Source: Thermocaproicibacter sp041859875 (GTDB taxonomy: Bacteria > Bacillota > Clostridia > Oscillospirales > Acutalibacteraceae). Taken from it: 64,000 nt of DNA. The notes under the pieces are model-generated. The model was not told where the DNA came from. It made no database searches and saw only the letters and a list, made by a program, of their open reading frames with translations. Shown here in pieces: positions 9,001-16,963 of this stretch. The stretch spans positions 32,587-96,586 of the forward strand of contig JBFLFY010000005.1 of the NCBI GenBank assembly GCA_041859875.1. The letters are read 5' to 3'. Both the position numbers and the translations under genes were made by a program. The stretch's first letter is position 1. Each line of letters starts with the position of its first letter.

Positions 9001-9569
9001 GCGAAAACGTCAACGTCCTTGTCTTCGACACCGAAGTTTATTCCAACACCGGCGGGCAGGCTTCAAAGGCTACACCAATCGGCTCCGTGGCACAGTTCGC
9101 GGCAACCGGCAAGGCAACCAAGAAGAAGGATATGCCTGGTATGTTCATGACTTACGGTTATGTGTATGTTGCTCATGTTGCCATGGGCGCTGACTATAAC
9201 CAGACCATTAAAGCTATTTCCGAAGCAGAAAGCTACGATGGCCCGTCCATCATCATCGCGTATGCGCCGTGCATCAACCAGGGCATTAAGTCCGGCATGA
9301 GCACAGCACAGCTGGAAGAGAAGAAGGCTGTTGCAGCTGGCTACTGGAAGAATTTCCGCTTCGACCCGCGTCTTGTGGCAGAAGGCAAAAATCCGTTCCA
9401 GCTTGACAGCAAGGCTCCGTCTGCTTCTTACCGTGACTTCATCATGGGCGAAGTTCGTTACAACTCCCTCACCCGTGCTTTCCCGGAGCGTGCAGAAGAA
9501 CTCTTCACGAAGGCCGAGAAGTATGCTCAGGAAGACTACGAACACCTTGAGAAAATGGCAAAGATCTAA
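6009..9569 (+). CDS. nifJ: Pyruvate:ferredoxin (flavodoxin) oxidoreductase, single-chain
   Basis: A 1186-residue homodimer-type PFOR of normal length. It converts pyruvate, CoA and oxidised ferredoxin to acetyl-CoA, CO2 and reduced ferredoxin. The N-terminal pyrimidine-binding domain is intact (YPITPSS at about residue 25). The two-cluster ferredoxin-like insert has CIECNQCSYICPH near residue 696 and CTGCGSCATICPG near 750. A further Cys pair, CGGCGETPY, starts the thiamine-diphosphate domain, which continues with GDGWSYDIGFGG and the EVYSNTGGQ segment. ATG start 10 bases after AAGGAGG (5992-5998). Strong promoter, ribosome site and biased codon use point to very high expression. Monocistronic. 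Confidence 0.97.
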   Translation: MDSRKMKTMDGNNAAAYVSYAFTDVSAIYPITPSSVMADETDKMAAANRKNLFGRPVKITEMESEGGASGTVHGSLAAGALTTTYTASQGLLLMIPNMYKIAGEMLPAVMHVAARSLSTQALCIFGDHSDVYACRQTGWAMLCSNSPQECMDLGAVAHLAAIKGRVPMMHFFDGFRTSHEIQKIHIWDDKDLADMLDWDAVSDFRHNAMNPEHPVTKGTSENDDLFFQVNEASNSHYDAFPEIVVDYMNKVNAKIGTDYKPFNYYGAPDATEVIVAMGSVCECAEEVVDYLNANGSKVGLVKVHLYRPFVPKYLTAVLPKTVKKITVLDRTKERGSIGEPLYLDIVAALKDTEFDSLPIFSGRYGLGSKDTNPGQIVAVYRNMESASPKKRFTIGIDDDVTHLSLEVKENPDTTAEGTHSCKFWGLGADGTVGANKNSIKIIGDHTDMYAQGYFAYDSKKSGGLTISHLRFGKKPIKSTYYITKADFVACHKPSYIYDYDMVEDLKPGGSFLLNCEWDEKELDKYLPAKMKKYIANNNINFYTINGVKLGKEIGLGGRINTILQSAFFTIANIIPKDEAIQYMKDAATKSYSKKGEKIVKMNHDAIERGANEFVKITIPASWKDAKDDTKAQKIDCGDAALTEYVNNVMMPANHHRGDQLPVSAVLKMADGTVPAGSAAYEKRGIAIDVPEWDPNNCIECNQCSYICPHAAIRPVALTAEEAAKAPQGMKMKDMMLMPGMKFSMTVSALDCTGCGSCATICPGMKGAKALVMKPMTSQMDSQKGFAYGVKLPQKKEVAEKFKPTSVKGSQFCKPLLEFSGACGGCGETPYAKLVTQLFGDRMYIANATGCSSIWGGSAPATPYTRNEKGYGPAWNNSLFEDNAEFGYGMALANDAIRARLADYVKGMEASSDASASLKAACKEYLDTSKSSVANREPTDKLIAELEKVAGGSGEVAGLAKKTLADKDYLAKKSMWIFGGDGWSYDIGFGGLDHVLASGENVNVLVFDTEVYSNTGGQASKATPIGSVAQFAATGKATKKKDMPGMFMTYGYVYVAHVAMGADYNQTIKAISEAESYDGPSIIIAYAPCINQGIKSGMSTAQLEEKKAVAAGYWKNFRFDPRLVAEGKNPFQLDSKAPSASYRDFIMGEVRYNSLTRAFPERAEELFTKAEKYAQEDYEHLEKMAKI

Positions 9570-9592
9570 TCCCGCAGGATAAAACCTGTGCA

Positions 9593-9627
9593 GCCGCCCC
9601 ACCCGAAACCGGGTGGGGCGGCTTTTA
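9593..9627 (+). terminator. Terminator of the PFOR gene
   Basis: A GC-rich 12-bp stem (arms 9593-9604 and 9611-9622) with loop GAAACC runs straight into TTTT. Confidence 0.9.
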
Positions 9628-9639
9628 TGTGTAGGAATA

Positions 9640-9712
9640 AAAAAGCGCGCCCAAAGCAGCAGCTTTTCCCAAGGATCCAAGGGGAAAGACTGCCGCCGGG
9701 CACGCTTTTCAG
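9640..9712 (-). terminator. Probable terminator of the HD-domain gene
   Basis: AAAAGCG...CGCTTTT arms enclose inner inverted repeats just after the stop of the minus-strand gene. The minus-strand exit has a short T-run. Confidence 0.5.
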
Positions 9713-9734
9713 TTTTTACGTCGGTGTTGCCAGC

Positions 9735-10301
9735 TTACAGTGTCAACTCGTCGGCCAGTGACTGCATGGCGGTGAGAGTACGCGAAATGAGGTCGTCCAG
9801 CGTCCATCCAAGCATATCTGCGCCTTGTTGAATGACCTGGCGGGAACATCCAGCGGCAAATGAGGATGATTTAAATTTCTTTTTCACGGATTTCGGCTGC
9901 AAGTCGCGCACACTTTTGGAGGGGTGCATCAATGCTACCGCACCAATCAGCCCGGTTAACTCATCGGTAGCGAATAGAATTTTCTCCATGATATGCTCCG
10001 GCTTTACGTCTACCGTCAGGCCGTAGCCGTGACTGGCCACAGCGTGAATGAGCCGCTCGTCAATCCCGCGCTCACGCATTATTTCCTGCTCCTTGGTGCA
10101 GTGCTGTTCCGGCCATTTTTCAAAATCAAGGTCATGCAGAAGCCCGGCAACTTTCCAGAAATCCACGTTTTCCGGGTCGTACTCTTTCGCAAAGTACCCC
10201 ATGACGCCGGAAACAATTTTTCCGTGCTTCAGGTGGAAGGAATCCTCATTGTATTCTTCCAGCAGGCTTTCGGCTTCTCCCAAGGTTGGTACAGTTCCCA
10301 T
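9735..10301 (-). CDS. HD-domain phosphohydrolase, function unassigned
   Basis: A 188-residue protein of the HD/HDIG superfamily. The metal ligands are visible: an N-terminal His (FHLKHGK, about residue 22), the paired HD in GLLHDLDFEKWPEQH (about 55), and a later Asp in ATDELTGLI. Family members cleave phosphate esters or nucleotides, but sequence alone does not give the substrate. No partner genes: it stands alone between a convergent PFOR gene and a divergent htrA-type gene. ATG start; a weak GGAGGAAT-like site precedes it. Confidence 0.8.
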   Translation of the reverse strand: MGTVPTLGEAESLLEEYNEDSFHLKHGKIVSGVMGYFAKEYDPENVDFWKVAGLLHDLDFEKWPEQHCTKEQEIMRERGIDERLIHAVASHGYGLTVDVKPEHIMEKILFATDELTGLIGAVALMHPSKSVRDLQPKSVKKKFKSSSFAAGCSRQVIQQGADMLGWTLDDLISRTLTAMQSLADELTL

Positions 10302-10566
10302 TTTTCATTCCTCCATTATTTTATGATATTATTTATCTATGTTTAGTTCACATTATAATTGCTTTTTTTGCTTTGTCAATGCAATTTATTTTTATATGGT
10401 TCTTTACCGGTAAAAATTGGCCAAGCTTTTTACCATGCTTTTTTAAACGGCCGCCGTTCACATAATCTTCAAATTTTATTAAAAAAAATACCAATGCGCC
10501 ATCACACCTTTTTCACAGAATCGGTGCATAATAAAGCCACAGTAAAGTTGTGAAAGGATGATTGAA

Positions 10567-12093
10567 ATGTTTGATTCCAACCATTATGACAGTGATAGAA
10601 ACAACGAAAATCAAAATGAAAATCAGGGCGCGGCAAGGGAAAGCAGCCGGCCGGGCGAAAAAGCAAACGGCACAGTTTGGGAAAATGATGGGTGTTACCA
10701 CGGCCGCCCGGCAGCCGCCAGCACAGATTACAGCAGCGCGCAGCAGAATTCGGTGCCGCAGGACAGTGCTCCTGATGCCCCGTACAGCTCACAGCCGCAG
10801 CAGAGCGTCCCGTATCGTCCTTACGGTACGTATGAAGTGCCGAAAGGAAACGGAGACGGTTTTTCCAAAAAGAAGCCTAAAAAGCATACATTTCGCAAAG
10901 TGGTTGCCGGTGTGCTTTGCTGCTTAATTATTTCAGTAGGTTCGATTGCCGGTTTTACCGCTCTTGTAAACAACGGAACCATCAAGCTGAACACTCCTGA
11001 TTCCGGCAACGCTGCTTTCACCATCCAGAAAAACAGCGCCAGCAGCACGGCCTCCGCAACCAATATGAGCACTGCAGGCGCGGAGCTGACAAAGCAGGAA
11101 GTGGCGAAGAAAGTCCTTCCATCGGTTGTCTGCATTGAAAATTATTCCAGCCAGAAAACGACAGCACGCGGAAATACAAACCGCTATGGCTTTGGCGACT
11201 TCGGCGATGATGAAGGTGGTACAACAGACGGCACAACCGGCAGTGACGTTTCGCCCACCAGCGAAGGCAGCGGCATTATTACAACGGCCGACGGTTACAT
11301 CATTACGAATGCGCACGTTGTTTCCGGTGCTTCTTCCTTAAAAGTGATACTCTACAACGGCAAAACCTACTCTGCAAAATTAATCGGCAGTGACAGCCTT
11401 ACCGACCTTGCGCTTATCAAGATTGATGCCACGGGTCTTACCGCTGCGCAGTTTGGCTCCAGTGACGAACTGCAGATTGCAGACGCCGTCATGGCCATTG
11501 GGAACCCGGGCGGCATGGAATTCAACTCCAGCGTTACGGTTGGCTACATTTCCGCACTGAACCGTGAAATTACGAATTCGGAAACCGGCTACACCATGAA
11601 ATGCATCCAGACGGATGCCGCCATTAACCCAGGAAACTCCGGCGGCGCGCTTGTTAACATGAAAGGACAGGTCATTGGCATTAACTCTTCTAAAATCGTT
11701 GCAACCGGATATGAAGGGCTTGGCTTTTCCATTCCGATTAATACCGCCCAGCCGGTCATTACGGAACTGAAGAAGTACGGCTATGTAAAAGACCGCGCAA
11801 TGCTCGGCATTACAGGCACTTATATTGACAGCATGACTTCCCGTTACTACGGGCTTTCCACCGGGATGTATATTTCCTCGATTTCCAGCCAGTACGTTAC
11901 TTCCGCCGGGCTTCAGAAGGGCGATGTGATTACAAAGGTTGACGGCAAAGACGTTACCAGCCAGAACACAATTTCCAGCGTCATTGCCTCGAAAAAACCG
12001 GGCGAATCGGTTACACTTACCGTTTCCCGCTCTTCTACGGGAAAAACATTTACCGCTTCCGTTAAGCTCATACAGGCAACCGGAAAATCATAA
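10567..12093 (+). CDS. HtrA/DegP-type membrane-anchored serine protease with PDZ domain
   Basis: A 508-residue S1C protease. A long acidic, Gln/Ser-rich cytoplasmic tail precedes one transmembrane segment (about residues 116-140), a trypsin-like domain and a C-terminal PDZ domain. The catalytic triad is complete: His about 250 (TNAHVVSG), Asp about 280 (LTDLALIKI) and Ser about 358 (NPGNSGGALVN). Relatives degrade misfolded proteins outside the membrane. The second ATG (10567) is chosen over the one at 10558 because GAAAGGA lies directly against the first and leaves proper spacing only to the second. Confidence 0.93.
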   Translation: MFDSNHYDSDRNNENQNENQGAARESSRPGEKANGTVWENDGCYHGRPAAASTDYSSAQQNSVPQDSAPDAPYSSQPQQSVPYRPYGTYEVPKGNGDGFSKKKPKKHTFRKVVAGVLCCLIISVGSIAGFTALVNNGTIKLNTPDSGNAAFTIQKNSASSTASATNMSTAGAELTKQEVAKKVLPSVVCIENYSSQKTTARGNTNRYGFGDFGDDEGGTTDGTTGSDVSPTSEGSGIITTADGYIITNAHVVSGASSLKVILYNGKTYSAKLIGSDSLTDLALIKIDATGLTAAQFGSSDELQIADAVMAIGNPGGMEFNSSVTVGYISALNREITNSETGYTMKCIQTDAAINPGNSGGALVNMKGQVIGINSSKIVATGYEGLGFSIPINTAQPVITELKKYGYVKDRAMLGITGTYIDSMTSRYYGLSTGMYISSISSQYVTSAGLQKGDVITKVDGKDVTSQNTISSVIASKKPGESVTLTVSRSSTGKTFTASVKLIQATGKS

Positions 12094-12188
12094 GTGCGTT
12101 TTGCCTGTCTGCAGAATCCTCCTTGCAGAAAGACAAAAGCCGCTTGGTACGGGCGGCGGCACAGAACAGAATTCCCGGTAAATGCAAA

Positions 12189-12226
12189 AGTCCCCGGCAG
12201 TTCAAAAACTGCCGGGGACTGCTTTT
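12189..12226. terminator. Bidirectional terminator between htrA-type gene and the cinA operon
   Basis: Perfect 14-bp stem AGTCCCCGGCAGTT / AACTGCCGGGGACT with a CAAA loop, and T-runs on both exits. It serves two convergent transcripts. Confidence 0.9.
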
Positions 12227-12238
12227 GTAAGCCAGAGT

Positions 12239-12733
12239 TTAGTCTTCCCGAATTGCCTGTGCGGCATCCGCAAACAGTTTCTGGTAATCCGGATGCTTCT
12301 TTGGAGGAAAGCTGCCGGGAAGGTGAAACTTTTTTTTCAGCTGTGCAAAAGTTTTCGGCGCCATTTTTAAAATCTCGTACGGATCATCTGGAAAAAGGAC
12401 AATCGCCTGGTCAACACTTTCAACCAGATAGCCGACTTTTGAGTCACCGTACAGCCGCAGGATGCCTTTTGGTTCGCCGGTTTCGTCGGGTGGAACGTGC
12501 AGGGTGTTGAAGATGGCTCCGGCACATTCCGGCCGGGGACCAGGTGCAGAACTGACCAGAAAAATAATGGTGCGTTTCTTCAGAATCCGTGCGATGCTGT
12601 TGTTTAAATCAGATTTTTGCACGCAGGTATACACATCCGGGACCTCTATGCTGAAATAACCGGCGGCCCGGGTCAGAATACGCTGGCACGCGGATGTTCT
12701 GCGTGCCTGAAAAAACAAAAGCCCTGCTTCCAT
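12239..12733 (-). CDS. Uncharacterised small protein resembling a MoCF-type domain
   Basis: A 164-residue soluble protein that I do not recognise as a named family. The middle (SSAPGPRPECAGAIFN, then GILRLYGDSKVGYLVE) and the segment AIVLFPDDPYEILKMAP resemble the order of motifs in molybdopterin-binding-like folds. The last stretch lines up loosely with LVVMLPGPPSELIPML of the neighbouring CinA. It is the last gene of the iscS-thiI-cinA operon, 24 bases after cinA, with ribosome site GAGGGGGAAA. It could be a diverged MoCF paralogue; this is inference only. Confidence 0.5.
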   Translation of the reverse strand: MEAGLLFFQARRTSACQRILTRAAGYFSIEVPDVYTCVQKSDLNNSIARILKKRTIIFLVSSAPGPRPECAGAIFNTLHVPPDETGEPKGILRLYGDSKVGYLVESVDQAIVLFPDDPYEILKMAPKTFAQLKKKFHLPGSFPPKKHPDYQKLFADAAQAIRED

Positions 12734-12757
12734 TGCTTTTTCCCCCTCTAAAACACT

Positions 12758-14038
12758 TCAATACTTTTCGCGCGAATAAGCAGCGTCTTCCATGCCGCCA
12801 AGGTTCAGCACTCTGCGGCGAACCATATCGAGCGCGTTTGAAGCAGCAAGCAATCGGATATACCCGCGCCCTTTGCTGCGTACGGTGTGCGTCATGGTAC
12901 GCACCCACACATCCTTGCCGTCGCTGAGGGCAATATAAACAAGGCCCACCGGCTTTTCCGGTGTTCCGCCGCCGGGGCCTGCCAGCCCTGTTACGCCAAT
13001 GCCGTAGTCTGCGCCGGAGCGCTCCTGTATGCCCTGGGCCATCCGCTTTGCTACCTGTGGGCTGACGGCGCTGTATTTTGCCAGCATTTCTTCCGGTACG
13101 CCCAGGAGCTTTGTTTTAATGTCGTTGGAATAGGTTACAACGCCCATATGGAATACATCGGAGGAACCGGGAATGTCGGTAATCCGTTTGGCGACAAGCC
13201 CGCCGGTGCAGGATTCCGCCGTGGCAACCGTCTGATGCTTTTCTGTGAGCAGATGGACGACGGCTTCTTCCAGGCTTTCTGCATCTGTGCCATAGCAGAA
13301 ATCGCCCAGACGCTTTTTCAGCTCCGCCACAACCGGCTCGCACAGTGCGGCGGCTTTTTCCTTGCTTTCCGCCCGCGCCGTGACCCGCGCAAACATTTCG
13401 CCGTCTTTTGCATAGGTGGCGCAGGTCGGGTTTTCCCCGGCGCAGAGGTCGTCAATCTTTTCGGCGACATACCCTTCGCCAAGGCCGAAAACGTGAACGT
13501 TCCGCGAAACAATGGCGGCGCTTCCGGCTGCTTTCAGCAGAAACGGAATGGCGTAATTTTTCAGCATGGGAATAAGTTCCGAAGGCGGCCCGGGCAGCAT
13601 GACGACCAATGTGCCGTTCTCTGTACGGAAACCGCACCCCGGCGCGGTCCCTACATCGTTTGGCAAAGCGGTGCAGCCTTCCGGCAGCATGGCCTGCTTT
13701 TTCTGCGTTTCGCCGAGCGCGCGGCCTTCAAAGTATTTCTCAATGCGCTGCATACTCGATTCATCCATTACGAGCTTTTTCCCGGCGCAGGCAGATACGG
13801 TTTCTTTCGTCAAGTCGTCGCCCGTGGGGCCAAGGCCCCCTGTGGTGATGAGAATATCGCTGCGCTGCAGGGCAGTTTCCACAGCCGCCTTCAGACGTTC
13901 CGGGTTGTCACCGACGGTGCAGCTGTAAAGCAGGCCGATTCCCGCGGCGGAAAGTTCCCGTGCGACGAAGGAAGTGTCAGTGTTTACGGTGTGGCCAAGA
14001 AGCAGCTCTGTCCCCACGGATATTATTTCAGCGTTCAT
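12758..14038 (-). CDS. cinA: CinA family protein (MoCF domain plus NMN amidohydrolase-type domain)
   Basis: A 426-residue two-domain protein. The N-terminal MoCF-type domain (residues 1-170, starting MNAEIISVGTELLLG and containing TTGGLGPTGDDLT) is linked to the C-terminal CinA_C domain. That domain carries VATAESCTGGLVAKRIT and GVTGLAGPGGGTPEKPVGLVYIA, which in relatives deamidates NMN for NAD salvage or cleaves ADP-ribose. ATG start after GGAGGAAAC. Third gene of the leftward operon, 11 bases after thiI. Annotated competence/damage-inducible in older literature. Confidence 0.94.
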   Translation of the reverse strand: MNAEIISVGTELLLGHTVNTDTSFVARELSAAGIGLLYSCTVGDNPERLKAAVETALQRSDILITTGGLGPTGDDLTKETVSACAGKKLVMDESSMQRIEKYFEGRALGETQKKQAMLPEGCTALPNDVGTAPGCGFRTENGTLVVMLPGPPSELIPMLKNYAIPFLLKAAGSAAIVSRNVHVFGLGEGYVAEKIDDLCAGENPTCATYAKDGEMFARVTARAESKEKAAALCEPVVAELKKRLGDFCYGTDAESLEEAVVHLLTEKHQTVATAESCTGGLVAKRITDIPGSSDVFHMGVVTYSNDIKTKLLGVPEEMLAKYSAVSPQVAKRMAQGIQERSGADYGIGVTGLAGPGGGTPEKPVGLVYIALSDGKDVWVRTMTHTVRSKGRGYIRLLAASNALDMVRRRVLNLGGMEDAAYSREKY

Positions 14039-14049
14039 CTGTTTCCTCC

Positions 14050-15225
14050 TTACCGATCCGGTTCAATTTTCGTCATTTTCACACGGGAGATACAGTCGTC
14101 GAGCAGCCCATCCACGTCAAGGGCATCCTCCGCCTGCTGTACGAATTTCAGCACCGGCTTTGTGCGCGGGTGCTTTGGTGTGAAGACGGTACAGCAGTCT
14201 TCGTAAGGAAGGATGGAAAGGTCGTAGGTGTCTATCTGGCGTGCGGTAGCAATAATTCCCACTTTGTCCATGCCGATGAGCGGGCGGAAAACCGGCATAC
14301 CGGCCGCGTCGTCGGTGCAGACGATGGCGGGCAGAGTCTGACTTGCAACCTGCCCAAGGCTTTCGCCGGTTATCAGGGCACCGCAGTCTTCTTTACGGGC
14401 AATGCGTTCCGCCGCGCGCATCATAAAGCGCCGCATAATGATGGTGAACAGGTCTTCCGGGCATTTTGCCAGAATTTCTTCCTGCACTTTTGCGAACGGA
14501 ACGGTGAACATGGTCATGCGGCCGGCGTATTCGCCTACGCGCCGCAGAAGGTCGGCGGCTTTCTGTTCGGCGCGCTCACTGGTGTACGGCGGGCTTGCAA
14601 AATGGACGGCCGTCAGTTCCACGCCGCGCCGCGCCATCATCCAGGCGGCAACCGGGCTGTCGATTCCGCCGCTGATGAGGATGGCAGCTTTTCCGCCCGT
14701 GCCTACGGGGATGCCGCCAGCGCCGTGTTTTGCATTGCCGTGAACATAGGCGGCAAAGTCGCGGATTTCTACCCGGACGGTAAATTCCGGATTTTTTACG
14801 TCAACGTGCAGGTTTGGAAATTTTCGCAACAGAAATCCGCCCACCTGCGCGCAGATTTCAGGGGACTTGAGCGGAAATTTTTTGTCAGCGCGCTTGCACT
14901 CTACCTTGAAAGTCTTTGCAGAGGAAAGGTCTTTTTTCAGGTATTTTGCCGCGCCGTCGCACACAGCGGAAATATCTTTGCTCACTTCGCAGGCACGCGA
15001 GTAGGCGGCAATCCCGAAAACTTTGGAGATGCAGTCTTCCGCGTCATCCAGGTCTGCGCCGTCACGCGGTGTAACGTATACGGTTGACTGCAGTTCGCGC
15101 ACATCAAAGCCGCCCAGCCGACCAATGCGCCTGCGGATATTTTTCAGCAGAATATCTTCGAAGGCGTGGCGGTTCAGCCCTTTCAGCACGACTTCGCCCA
15201 GTTTTACCAGAATAACTTCTTTCAT
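14050..15225 (-). CDS. thiI: tRNA 4-thiouridine synthase ThiI
   Basis: A 391-residue ThiI with a ferredoxin-like plus THUMP RNA-binding region (about residues 1-165) and a PP-loop ATPase domain (AAILISGGIDSPVAAWMM, about 175-195). It adenylates and thiolates U8 of tRNAs. There is no rhodanese extension, as in Bacillus and clostridial forms. It lies 15 bases downstream of a cysteine desulfurase gene, the usual NifZ-ThiI pairing in Firmicutes that supplies persulfide sulfur. ATG start after AAAGGAGAAAC. Confidence 0.95.
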   Translation of the reverse strand: MKEVILVKLGEVVLKGLNRHAFEDILLKNIRRRIGRLGGFDVRELQSTVYVTPRDGADLDDAEDCISKVFGIAAYSRACEVSKDISAVCDGAAKYLKKDLSSAKTFKVECKRADKKFPLKSPEICAQVGGFLLRKFPNLHVDVKNPEFTVRVEIRDFAAYVHGNAKHGAGGIPVGTGGKAAILISGGIDSPVAAWMMARRGVELTAVHFASPPYTSERAEQKAADLLRRVGEYAGRMTMFTVPFAKVQEEILAKCPEDLFTIIMRRFMMRAAERIARKEDCGALITGESLGQVASQTLPAIVCTDDAAGMPVFRPLIGMDKVGIIATARQIDTYDLSILPYEDCCTVFTPKHPRTKPVLKFVQQAEDALDVDGLLDDCISRVKMTKIEPDR

Positions 15226-15240
15226 CGTTTCTCCTTTAAG

Positions 15241-16380
15241 TTAAAGCGGACGTTTCGTGAGAGCGGCAAGGCCGTCGCGGAGGGCATCGAGAAAAACAGC
15301 AGCTTCTTCTTTGGTATTGTACCGGCAGAAGCTCAGCCGCAGGGCCGAAGCAATCCGTTCGTGCGGAAGGCCCATGGCTTTGAGCACATGGCTTTCGCGC
15401 CCCTTGGAACAGGCGGAGCCGGAAGAAACAAAAATATTGCGGTCAGAAAGAAAATGCAGCATGGTTTCCGCGCGTACGCCCGGCATGGAAAAGTTCAGAA
15501 TATAAGGCAGGCCGTCTTCCGGCGAGTTAATCGTTACGCCGTCAATTTTTGAAAGGCCTTCGCGGCAAAAGCTGTTCAGTTCCCGCATGGCTGCCATTTC
15601 TTTTTCAAGGTCCGGCAGTGCTTTTACAGCGGCGCCAAAACCGGCAATCAGCGGCATACTTTCGGTGCCGGGACGCATATCGTGTTCCTGCCCGCCGCCA
15701 TAGGTCAGCGGTTCAATATGTACGCCTTTGCGCACATAAAGCATACCAATGCCTTTTGGCCCGTGAATTTTATGCGCGCTGGCGCTCATCAGGTCGGCGC
15801 GAAGCCTGCGCACACGCAGGGGCAGTTTGCCGAAAGCCTGTACGGAGTCAATGTGCAGCAGGGCGGGCGCTTTTTTTTCTTCAATGGCGTCGGCTGCCGC
15901 CTCTACGGGCAGGATGCTGCCGACTTCGTTGTTGACGCGCATCATGCTGACCAGGATGGTTTCCGGCGTAATGGCGTCGTGTACCTGCTGCGGGTCAATA
16001 TGCCCCCACACGTCCGGCTTCAGCGTTACAACTTCGAAGCCTTCCTGTTCCAGCTGCTTTGCGGTTTTCAGCACCGACGGATGCTCAATCTGCGTTGTTA
16101 CAATGCGGTTTCCGCGTTTTTTGCCGGCTCTTGCCGCACCGAAAAGCGAAATGTTGTTGCTTTCGGTTCCGCCCGAAGTAAAGTAGATTTCCTCATCTTT
16201 GGCGCCGAGGAGCGAAGCCACGGCTTCCCGCGCAGAGCGCAGTTCCTGCTCGGCCCGAAAGCCCATGGAGTGCAGGGAAGAAGGGTTGCCGTAGTTCTGC
16301 GTCATCATTTCTACGGCTTTTTGCGCCGCCTCAGGGCAGGCGCGGGTTGTGGAAGAATTATCAAAATAAATTTCAGCCAA
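15241..16380 (-). CDS. Cysteine desulfurase (IscS/NifS family)
   Basis: A 379-residue class V PLP enzyme. It shows the N-terminal IYFDNSSTT, the PLP-lysine motif SAHKIHGPKGIG (about residues 200-210), and the active-site Cys in SSGSACSKGR (about residue 326). It makes protein persulfide from cysteine; here it probably feeds ThiI, with which it forms an operon. The start is a TTG at 16380, 10 bases after GGAGG (16391-16395). A TATAAT box lies at 16415-16420 on the minus strand, but no convincing -35 was seen. Confidence 0.93.
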   Translation of the reverse strand: MAEIYFDNSSTTRACPEAAQKAVEMMTQNYGNPSSLHSMGFRAEQELRSAREAVASLLGAKDEEIYFTSGGTESNNISLFGAARAGKKRGNRIVTTQIEHPSVLKTAKQLEQEGFEVVTLKPDVWGHIDPQQVHDAITPETILVSMMRVNNEVGSILPVEAAADAIEEKKAPALLHIDSVQAFGKLPLRVRRLRADLMSASAHKIHGPKGIGMLYVRKGVHIEPLTYGGGQEHDMRPGTESMPLIAGFGAAVKALPDLEKEMAAMRELNSFCREGLSKIDGVTINSPEDGLPYILNFSMPGVRAETMLHFLSDRNIFVSSGSACSKGRESHVLKAMGLPHERIASALRLSFCRYNTKEEAAVFLDALRDGLAALTKRPL

Positions 16381-16473
16381 AAGCGTATTACCTCCGAAAG
16401 AATTACTTCTGATTATTATACACCATTCGTGGGCAGTATGAAAAGAGCAAGCCCGAAAAGTTGCGAAAACTGC

Positions 16474-16502
16474 TTGACAAAAATTTAACTAGCGACTATG
16501 AT
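16474..16502 (+). promoter_or_regulatory. Promoter of the T-box leader / ABC operon
   Basis: TTGACA (16474-16479) and TATGAT (16497-16502) with 17-base spacing: a near-consensus vegetative promoter. Transcription should begin near 16509. Confidence 0.88.
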
Positions 16503-16508
16503 AGACAG

Positions 16509-16777
16509 TAACAAAACGGGAAGGGACATCCGGCGGCTGACGAAGAAGGAGAAAGAAGTACGTGACAGGTTCGCGTGCAAAATGGCGCTCCTCCGCTCCG
16601 CACGGAGCTTTCTCTGGCAGATTTGCGGCCGCGGCGCCGCACCCGGGTTTCGGCAGAAAGCTGCGTGGAACCCATTACTGCTATGATACAAAAAACCGCA
16701 TTCCGGGTATTTAGTCATTTTCTGCGGGTCCGCCGCGTCTGCAGAAAAGGGCTTGACCCGGGGTGCGGTTTTTTTAT
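16509..16777 (+). promoter_or_regulatory. T-box leader (tRNA-sensing riboswitch) with terminator/antiterminator
   Basis: The leader contains GAGAAAGAAGTAC (16549-16561), the base of T-box stem I with its AGTA S-turn. The T-box core TGGAACC is at 16666-16672, preceded by GAAAG. UGCG (16662-16665) can pair with CGCA (16697-16700) to form an antiterminator. That pairing competes with a 15-bp terminator stem (16694-16708 with 16756-16770) followed by seven Ts. UGGA would pair with an NCCA end having U73, which suggests Gly, Cys or Thr. Stem I is short and I cannot read the specifier codon safely. Bases 16778-16963 hold the untranslated stretch before the ABC operon; nothing else clear. Confidence 0.78.
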
Positions 16778-16963
16778 CGGTATGAGCTTTTCTGTGGCTT
16801 CGTCTTATTGTTAAAGCCTGTTTTTGCTTGCCGGCAGCAAATGTATGACTTTATCCCCGACGGGGGAAAAATACGTCTTGAAAAATTGTAAAAGCCGCAG
16901 CATGGAAAAGCACATGGAACGCTTCTGCCCGCCTTGTAAATCTTTGCATAAAAGGAGATCCCC

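Noticed and set aside
12887..15087. Long open frames on the plus strand opposite cinA and thiI
   Set aside because: Compositional shadows of two well-supported genes; no family features and no start signals.
16548..16615. Naming the amino acid sensed by the T-box
   Set aside because: The short stem I leaves the specifier loop ambiguous; possible readings conflict with the U73 suggested by TGGAACC.
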